Shown here: positions 11,991-16,530 of the stretch, one piece after another
How positions within the stretch are numbered: the stretch's first letter is position 1
How the letters are laid out: every line of letters begins with the position of its first letter
The notes under the pieces: generated by a model
What the model was told of the DNA's origin: nothing
The model's database searches: none
Seen by the model: the letters and a program-made list of their open reading frames with translations, nothing else
Made by a program: the position numbers and the translations under genes
DNA from: CAZMVU01 sp964569295
Lineage (GTDB): Bacteria; Hydrogenedentota; Hydrogenedentia; Hydrogenedentales; JAGMZX01
DNA length: 16,530 nucleotides
Direction of reading: 5' to 3'
Assembly (NCBI GenBank): GCA_964569295.1
Contig: CAZMVU010000105.1
Coordinates: 1-16,530, forward strand

Positions 11991-12466
11991 CAGTGTTTGC
12001 GGCGGCGTTTACGCTCCTTGAGCGCATTGGCTTTGTAGAAGAGCGCCGGCTCGATGATCGGCTCATGGAGCCCTTCGGTTTCGAGATCGCCATAGCTTAC
12101 CCGGCCGCGATAGGTACGATTCGAGAGAATGATGGCAATGGCCTGACGCGACCACCTATTGCCTTTGCGGGTGAAGATGTTTTTGGCGTGCAGATACTCG
12201 ACCACCTTGCCCGTGCTGCGTGTGTTGAGGTACTCGCGGAAAATGATGCGCACCACTTCCGCCTCACGATCATCCACCACGAGCGGCTTCTCGCCCGGTC
12301 CGCCACGGCGGTAGCCGTAGGGCGCCGGGCCTGTGCCATAGCGCCCCTGCTGCACGGCGGTGAGCTGCCCGCGCTTAACCTTTGCGCCGTGGCTCGCCCG
12401 TCCAGACGTGTCGCGCGATTCAGGCTCGGTCTTGTGGGCCGAGCTGGCATCGCTTCCCGTGGCCAT
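11990..12466 (-). CDS. Stand-alone serine-recombinase 'Recombinase' domain protein, no catalytic domain
   Basis: The 158-residue product matches the middle DNA-binding domain of large serine recombinases (PF07508): GAPYGYRR-like GPAPYGYRR (46-54), the VVRIIFREYLN helix, STGKVVEYLHAKNIFTRKG, WSRQAIAIILSNRTYRG and a basic tail KERKRRRKH. Large serine recombinases have about 140 residues of resolvase domain with the catalytic Ser before this. Here only ~40 low-complexity polar residues precede it, and I see no resolvase remnant upstream in any minus frame. The ATG at 12466 is preferred because GGGAGA lies ~5 bases upstream; an upstream in-frame start at 12550 would add 28 unlike residues. With an intact ribosome binding site and a near-consensus promoter, it looks like a functional DNA-binding protein rather than debris. 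It could be a recombination accessory factor or regulator; function unknown. Confidence 0.75.
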   Translation of the reverse strand: MATGSDASSAHKTEPESRDTSGRASHGAKVKRGQLTAVQQGRYGTGPAPYGYRRGGPGEKPLVVDDREAEVVRIIFREYLNTRSTGKVVEYLHAKNIFTRKGNRWSRQAIAIILSNRTYRGRVSYGDLETEGLHEPIIEPALFYKANALKERKRRRKH

Positions 12467-12568
12467 ATCGTCTCCCGAATTTCGTTTACCCGCACAGGTC
12501 TCACCCACTGAGGGCTTCCGCGAGCCAGGGCGCCAAGTATTCTGAAGCATCGGCCCAGCGAGGATTAG

Positions 12569-12679
12569 TTGACATGCTTGCGGGTATACTTACTGCATAT
12601 CCCGCCGGATCGGACCCGGCGCCCCATGGTTCTCAACATGCTCTATCCGAATGATACGATCTGGCCCCGCAAATGTCAA
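12569..12679. repeat. Inverted repeat pair (TTGACAT..TTGCGGG) bounding 111 bp
   Basis: The left arm TTGACATGCTTGCGGG (12569-12584) and the reverse complement of the right arm, TTGACATTTGCGGG (12666-12679), are identical but for a 2-base insertion in the left arm. The flanks show a 3-base TAG on both outer sides. The right arm carries the -35 of the minus-strand promoter. Either a MITE-like miniature element or an operator pair in the promoter would explain it. Confidence 0.55.
12651..12679 (-). promoter_or_regulatory. Near-consensus promoter of the recombinase-domain gene
   Basis: On the minus strand, TTGACA (12674-12679, 6/6) and TATCAT (12651-12656, 5/6) are separated by exactly 17 bp. Transcription would start near 12644 and leave a leader of about 178 bases before the ATG at 12466. 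It is the best sigma70-type promoter in the window. Confidence 0.6.
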
Positions 12680-12896
12680 TAGTTTTCCGCACGGTTTTAG
12701 GGGCTTCAACGCTTTTGCGCGTGCTAGCCCGCGCAACATGCGCCCGTTCTATGACTTACAGACGCGCCTGCACCCGCATGGGCCGTCAAGAGAACACAGG
12801 CACCCCACCCGCGCGCTCCGCAAGGCAGAGGCGCGCCAATGCGCTATGGCACGGACGCGCCTTTAGACTGCGAAACAGGCCCCTCTTTGCGGCGTG

Positions 12897-13382
12897 TTAC
12901 TTGCTCTTCTTCTTCGCCTTCACCAGTTGCAAGACGGCAGCCGGGGTCTCCCCGTAAGGCGGGGCGTCGACGCTGAGGCTTTTCTCGACGAGCTCGAGCA
13001 CTTCGCCCTTGTTCATGCCGGCGGCTTTCGCCTCGGCCACCACTTCGTGCATGCGGCCGATGATGCGCTTGCGGCATTCTTCACGGCATTTGGCCTCGAT
13101 GCCCTTGTTGACGAACACGCCCATGCCGCGGCGGGTGTAGAGCAGCCCCATTACCTCGAGATCACGGTAGGCTTTGGCCACCGTGTTCGGGTTGACATCC
13201 AACCGTTCGGACAACTCGCGAACGCTCGGCAACTGATCCGTTGCCTGGAGACGCCCCGAGCTGATGGCGAACTGGACGTGGTTTTCAATCTGCACGTACA
13301 CCGCCACGCTGCTGTTGATGTCAATGCTGCTTAACATGTTGAGAATGGCCTCGGTACTCTTCTGCGTCCCCTTGGTCTTCAT
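12897..13382 (-). CDS. GntR-family transcriptional regulator, YtrA-like
   Basis: This 161-residue protein has an N-terminal winged helix-turn-helix (about residues 28-93): YVQIENHVQFAISSG, then LPSVRELSERLDVNPNTVAKAYRDLE and the GLLYTRRGMGVFV wing. The short helical C-terminal part (about 95-160) lacks any FCD, UTRA or aminotransferase domain, which is the layout of the YtrA subfamily. YtrA-like repressors usually control an adjacent ABC exporter operon, but none lies within this window. A good ribosome binding site (GGAGGG, 9 bases before the ATG) supports the start at 13382. A 9-pair hairpin (13398-13426) sits just 5' of that site in the leader. Dyads at 13472-13504 between this gene and the divergent lipoprotein gene are natural candidates for its operator. 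Confidence 0.88.
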   Translation of the reverse strand: MKTKGTQKSTEAILNMLSSIDINSSVAVYVQIENHVQFAISSGRLQATDQLPSVRELSERLDVNPNTVAKAYRDLEVMGLLYTRRGMGVFVNKGIEAKCREECRKRIIGRMHEVVAEAKAAGMNKGEVLELVEKSLSVDAPPYGETPAAVLQLVKAKKKSK

Positions 13383-13397
13383 GGTTGGCTACCCTCC

Positions 13398-13426
13398 GGC
13401 ACGGGGCAGGGTCTTTCCCCTGTGCC
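13398..13426 (-). promoter_or_regulatory. Hairpin in the gntR leader next to the ribosome binding site
   Basis: GGCAC-GGGG and CCCC-(T)-GTGCC pair over nine base pairs with one bulge and a 10-nt loop. The structure abuts CCCTCC (13392-13397), which is the gntR Shine-Dalgarno sequence on the minus strand. It could influence ribosome access, or be a DNA dyad for a repressor. Confidence 0.35.
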
Positions 13427-13427
13427 A

Positions 13428-13457
13428 TTGCTGATGCTGCTGCTACTCTGCTATACT
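13428..13457 (+). promoter_or_regulatory. Putative promoter of the PHP-fold lipoprotein gene
   Basis: TTGCTG (13428-13433) and TATACT (13452-13457) are 18 bp apart. The start near 13464 gives a leader of about 155 bases that contains both dyads at 13472-13504. It lies inside the gntR upstream region, so expression of the two divergent genes may be linked. Confidence 0.4.
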
Positions 13458-13471
13458 AAATTTTCCTCGGT

Positions 13472-13504
13472 CAACCTGACTAGGTTGCTTAGGATAGTTT
13501 ATCC
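13472..13504. promoter_or_regulatory. Two tandem dyads, candidate GntR operator
   Basis: CAACCT-GACT-AGGTTG (13472-13487) is a perfect 6-bp inverted repeat with a 4-bp spacer. GGATA-GTT-TATCC (13492-13504) follows five bases later. Both lie between gntR and the divergent lipoprotein gene, downstream of the plus-strand -10 at 13452. GntR proteins bind such dyads as dimers and often repress their own gene. Binding here is inference. Confidence 0.4.
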
Positions 13505-13619
13505 CTGTCAGCAAGGAAAATCAAGTCACTTTCGATCTTTTCAGCATGTTGGATCCCTCATTCCGGGCGCATGACTTCAGAAAACATAGCACCGCCGCAC
13601 CCCTAATAGCGAGATAAGC

Positions 13620-15356
13620 ATGAACAAACTCGTGATCGCCATTGTCGCCGCCACCTGCTTAGCCCTTGGGTGCGCTTCTACGGGTACCGCCCCCCAACAG
13701 GAAGGGCCGCCTGATCGGACAGCGCAAAACGCTTCCGATGCCCCGCCTCCCGCTCCCAAAGGGCCTAAGGGTTTTGTGCATGTGGATGTATCTACATTAC
13801 ACGGTAAGCCCCTCCATTGTCACGTTGGCTTCGATCCCTTCGGCGACGGCGCCACCATATGGCGGGAAGTGCCGGAAGGCGAGGAACGGGCGGAGTTGCC
13901 GGAAGGGGATTATCGCGCGTATGTATATATTTATGAACATGGCTTGCCGATCCTCAGCCAGGTGGAAGACCTCACGGTGGTTGCGGACGAGGAGGCCTAC
14001 CTGCTGGTGAGTCTTGCCGAGGGGGTAGGTGGCACGCGGCTGCTGCGCGCGTTCGATTTCGACGGGGATCTGGCCATTGACCGGGTCGAGCAGTCGGCCG
14101 GTACCGATCCGAACAACGCGGCGAGCGTGCCGGGGGCCGCGGTCATTCCGTATACTTCCCGCGTGCTTTCGGAGGAGTCGGGGTGGTACCGGGGCGAACT
14201 CATGGCGTACTCGAGCTACGGCCACGGCACGGAATCCGTGGAGGATTTGGTACGGCGTGCGGAGGACCGCGGGCTCGATTTTCTGGCGATTACGGATGAA
14301 AACCGGATGGACGCCGTGCATGATCCGGCCTTTGACTCGGATTCCGTGGTGCTCATTCCCGCGGTGAAATGGGGGAACGACGAGAATGGGTGGGTGCTGT
14401 TGTACGGCCCGCGCACGGAACCGCTTCCCCCGTTGAATGTCGCCTTTGCTCAGGGGGTGTGCCTGCGCACGCAGGCCCAGGGCGGTGCGGTGGCTGCCGC
14501 GCATCCTTGTCTGCCCACCGCGCCTTGGCAGTGGAACCTTGCCTACCTGAATGCGGTGCAGGTATGGTTTCGCGGCTGGCGCGATGTGCCCCCGCTGGCG
14601 CTCGATAGCCTGCGCGAGGAACTCCAGCGGCGTGAAGAGGGCGCCCTCGTGTATTCCATCGCCGAGGCGGCGGCCACCACGGCACAATCGGCCAATAGCC
14701 AGGCCCAGGAATTCTGGGAGTACGAACTGAGCCGCGGCGTGCGTATGGGCGGCATTGCCGGCAGCGCCACCGCGAGCCCGAAGGTCGACATGGGCGCGCC
14801 GGTGACCTATGTCTACGCCGAAGAGAAATCGCTTAACGGCATCCTCGAGGGCATCCGCCTGGGCCGCACCTATGTCTCCTCCGGCCCCGACGGGCCGCAG
14901 GTCGAACTGTTTGCGGATGTGACGAACAACGGCAAGATCGATGTGAGTATCGGGGGAACGGTCCCGATGGATGCCGTGGTCACCTACCTGGCACGCGTGC
15001 GGGGGGCCAATGGCAAGAAGTTACAGGTCTTGCAGAATGGCCACGCAATTTTCACCAAGCGGATCGAGTCCGACCCCTTCGCGATGCGGTTCCCGCACCA
15101 AGCCGATATCCCGTGTGTGTATCAGGTGCGCATCATCAGTGCGGCCCGGGAGGAAGGTTTCGGCATGGTGGATGTGCATGCCGTCACCAGTCCGATATAT
15201 GCGGACGACATCATCGCGCAGTTGTTCTGGAACGATCCGGACCGCTTCCTCGATGAACGCAACTGGATACCCCTCGACGAACTGTCCACGGAGGAAGTGC
15301 CGCTTCAGGAACTGCCGGACACCCCCCCCGAGGAGCCGACCTTCGTGATCGAGTAG
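13620..15356 (+). CDS. PHP-fold (CehA/McbA-like) lipoprotein with degenerate metal site
   Basis: This 578-residue lipoprotein has a signal peptide with lipobox LALGC (C18), a Pro-rich linker (20-50), a beta-sandwich-like domain (about 50-135), a calcium-loop-like DFDGD/GTDPNN segment (146-168), then a PHP-type region (188-420) and a C-terminal domain. The PHP frame is recognisable: GWYRGEL...S.EDLV.RAEDRGLDFLAITDEN, AAAHP and GGIAGSATAS. The family metal ligands are mostly gone: the usual RGDLHxH reads RGELMAY (M195, Y197), TDHN reads TDEN (E227) and GSDAH reads GSATA (381-385); only H295 of AHP remains. Unless metals bind otherwise, it is not a working hydrolase and may be a binding or structural pseudo-enzyme. 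The start fits the lipoprotein signal; the ribosome binding site is weak. It converges on the epimerase gene, 50 bases away. Confidence 0.75.
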   Translation: MNKLVIAIVAATCLALGCASTGTAPQQEGPPDRTAQNASDAPPPAPKGPKGFVHVDVSTLHGKPLHCHVGFDPFGDGATIWREVPEGEERAELPEGDYRAYVYIYEHGLPILSQVEDLTVVADEEAYLLVSLAEGVGGTRLLRAFDFDGDLAIDRVEQSAGTDPNNAASVPGAAVIPYTSRVLSEESGWYRGELMAYSSYGHGTESVEDLVRRAEDRGLDFLAITDENRMDAVHDPAFDSDSVVLIPAVKWGNDENGWVLLYGPRTEPLPPLNVAFAQGVCLRTQAQGGAVAAAHPCLPTAPWQWNLAYLNAVQVWFRGWRDVPPLALDSLREELQRREEGALVYSIAEAAATTAQSANSQAQEFWEYELSRGVRMGGIAGSATASPKVDMGAPVTYVYAEEKSLNGILEGIRLGRTYVSSGPDGPQVELFADVTNNGKIDVSIGGTVPMDAVVTYLARVRGANGKKLQVLQNGHAIFTKRIESDPFAMRFPHQADIPCVYQVRIISAAREEGFGMVDVHAVTSPIYADDIIAQLFWNDPDRFLDERNWIPLDELSTEEVPLQELPDTPPEEPTFVIE

Positions 15357-15380
15357 CGGTTACAAGGGGCAAGGCCGCAC

Positions 15381-15395
15381 GCGCCGCGAAGGCGC
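15381..15395. terminator. Short GC hairpin between convergent genes
   Basis: GCGCC-GCGAA-GGCGC is a perfect 5-bp stem in the 50-base gap between the stops of the lipoprotein and epimerase genes. It could act in either direction, but neither side has a U tract, so the call is tentative. Confidence 0.2.
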
Positions 15396-15406
15396 ATAAC
15401 CCAAGG

Positions 15407-16375
15407 CTACTCGCGGGCAAGCCGTTCACGCATGTCCCCGATGACGGCATCGAGGATTTGGTCGAGGGTGGTGCTCGGCGTATACCCGATGGCGTCATGG
15501 ATCTTCTCGAGGCTTGGGCGGCGGTGCAGCATGTCGTCGTAGCCGGGGCCGTAGGCCTCTTCATAGGGGACATAGACCACCTTGGACTTGCTCGCGGTGC
15601 GCTGGATGACGCGGTGGGCGAGTTGTTCCATGCTCACCGACTCATCGCTGCCGATGTTGTACACTTCGCCCGTCAGTTGTGTGCGGTCCATCAGCGTCAT
15701 GATCGGGGGAATAATATCGCCCACATAGGCGAAGCAGCGGGTCTGGTGGCCGTCGCCGTACACGGTGATGGGCTCGTTCTTCAGCGCCTGGCGCACGAAG
15801 GTGGGGATGACCATGCCATAGCGCCCGGTCTGACGCGGGCCGACGGTGTTGAACAGCCGCGTGATGACCACCGGGTGCCCCTTTTCCCGCCAGAAGGCGA
15901 GCGCGAGGTATTCATCCACCGCCTTCGATGCCGCGTAGCCCCAGCGGGGCCGGTTGGTCGGGCCGATGACGCGATCATCGCCCTCGCGAAACACCGCCTG
16001 AACGCCCTTGCCATAGACCTCGCTGGTCGAGGTGATCAGCAGGCGCCGCCGGTAGCGGCAGGCCTCTTCGAGCACCGTCTCGGTGCCCTTGATATTATTG
16101 ATGAGCGTGCGGGTTGGCTGGCTCACCACCAGATGCACGCCCACACTCGCCGCCAGGTGATATACCACATCCACCTGCCGCACCAGCTCGCGCACGGTCT
16201 CCTGGTTCAGCGTCGTATCCACCACGCATGTGAGGCGTCCCTCGAGGTGGGCGATGTTTTCATAGTTGCCCGTGCTCAGGTCGTCCAGCACGTACACCGT
16301 ATCGCCGCGGTCCAGCAGGGCCTCGCACAGATGCGACCCGATAAACCCGGCGCCGCCCGTGACCAATGCGCGCAT
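15407..16375 (-). CDS. NAD-dependent nucleotide-sugar epimerase/dehydratase (extended SDR)
   Basis: A 322-residue extended short-chain dehydrogenase/reductase. The NAD-binding motif is GGAGFIG (7-13), followed by DDLSTG at the end of strand 2. The catalytic residues are S116-T117-S118 in STSEVYG and Y147/K151 in YAASK; the nucleotide-sugar region includes RLFNTVGPRQ and YGDGHQTRCFAYVGD. Members are UDP-glucose 4-epimerases, UDP-glucuronate decarboxylases or dTDP-glucose dehydratase relatives. The Y-x3-K and STS motifs do not separate these, so the product is left general. The ATG at 16375 is chosen because GGGAG lies 6 bases upstream and the Rossmann fold begins at residue 3; an upstream in-frame start at 16465 would add 30 unlike residues. 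Likely role: a sugar nucleotide for envelope polysaccharide. No glycosyltransferase is in view. Confidence 0.92.
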   Translation of the reverse strand: MRALVTGGAGFIGSHLCEALLDRGDTVYVLDDLSTGNYENIAHLEGRLTCVVDTTLNQETVRELVRQVDVVYHLAASVGVHLVVSQPTRTLINNIKGTETVLEEACRYRRRLLITSTSEVYGKGVQAVFREGDDRVIGPTNRPRWGYAASKAVDEYLALAFWREKGHPVVITRLFNTVGPRQTGRYGMVIPTFVRQALKNEPITVYGDGHQTRCFAYVGDIIPPIMTLMDRTQLTGEVYNIGSDESVSMEQLAHRVIQRTASKSKVVYVPYEEAYGPGYDDMLHRRPSLEKIHDAIGYTPSTTLDQILDAVIGDMRERLARE

Positions 16376-16408
16376 GTTTTTCTCCCAAGGTTGTCGATGC
16401 GGGCCCCG

Positions 16409-16437
16409 AGTATACGTGCGGCGGCTCACGGCTGCAA
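16409..16437 (-). promoter_or_regulatory. Putative promoter of the epimerase/dehydratase gene
   Basis: On the minus strand TTGCAG (16432-16437) and TATACT (16409-16414) are 17 bp apart. The start near 16402 leaves a leader of about 27 bases holding GGGAG and the ATG at 16375. The remaining sequence to the window end shows nothing I can identify. Confidence 0.45.
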
Positions 16438-16530
16438 CATGCGCGGCGCGTGCGCGGGCGGGCACTGGATTGCCGTGGGGCCTGCGTCAGATTCTTGGGT
16501 TTGGCTGTGCCCGGTCTTCCCAGTAGTCTT

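Larger units (their letters stand above)
12467..12896. other. 430-base gene-free interval between recombinase-domain gene and gntR
   Basis: It contains the recombinase-domain gene's promoter and leader (12467-12679), a 111-bp inverted-repeat interval, and GC-rich hairpins: CGCCGG/CCGGCG (12603-12621) and AGGCGCG/CGCGCCT (12829-12862, 20-nt loop). The last lies downstream of gntR on the minus strand and might slow transcription, but has no U tract. Short plus-strand open frames here show no family resemblance or ribosome binding site. Confidence 0.5.

Noticed and set aside
11678..12511. 277-codon plus-strand open frame
   Set aside because: It runs antisense to the recombinase-domain gene, whose sequence is clearly family-like, and through palindromic intergenic repeats; no ribosome binding site.
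12569..12679. Integron attC site
   Set aside because: The arms do not match the GTTRRRY/RYYYAAC core sites (GTTGACA fails at the third purine) and no integrase or cassette array is present.

Overview
The window is GC-rich DNA from a Gram-negative-type bacterium. It encodes a lipoprotein signal peptide, Sec signal peptides, an inner-membrane hybrid kinase and TTGnnn/TATACT-like promoters. The mix of genes (large multi-PAS hybrid kinase, GH4 remnant, PHP-fold lipoprotein, stand-alone recombinase domain, palindromic intergenic repeats) would fit an environmental lineage of the Hydrogenedentota, Planctomycetes or PVC kind. That assignment is an impression, not a measurement. No rRNA, tRNA, CRISPR array or complete insertion sequence was seen.

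Layout. 1-461 is a non-coding leader full of short hairpins. 462-6026 is a very large hybrid sensor kinase: phosphonate-binding-like periplasmic domain, TM, five PAS, GAF, HisKA/HATPase, two receivers and Hpt. It converges on a secreted zinc phospholipase C-like protein (6079-6921, minus), which is divergent from a SAM methyltransferase (7019-7759, plus). 7857-8150 carries only the first ~54 codons of a GH4 glycosidase, behind an intact ribosome binding site. 8204-10242 is a translationally coupled pair of oppD/oppF-type ABC ATPases without permease or binding-protein genes. Next come a TrmH-like tRNA/rRNA 2'-O-methyltransferase (10344-11099) and a convergent isochorismatase-family hydrolase (11112-11654, minus).

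11655-12896 is the most accessory-looking stretch. It has a stand-alone serine-recombinase DNA-binding domain with no catalytic domain (11990-12466, minus), its own near-consensus promoter, a 111-bp inverted-repeat interval, and one of two copies of a hairpin repeat also found at 254-282. Then follow a GntR/YtrA-type repressor (12897-13382, minus), a divergent regulatory region with two dyads, a PHP-fold lipoprotein whose metal-binding motifs are largely lost (13620-15356), and a convergent NAD-dependent sugar-nucleotide epimerase/dehydratase (15407-16375, minus).

Apart from oppD-oppF, most genes look like single transcription units. The clearest candidates for something undescribed are the recombinase-domain protein with its inverted repeat, the PHP pseudo-enzyme lipoprotein, the compensated hairpin repeat, and the hairpin-rich leader before the kinase. 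None can be called a new system from sequence reading alone.
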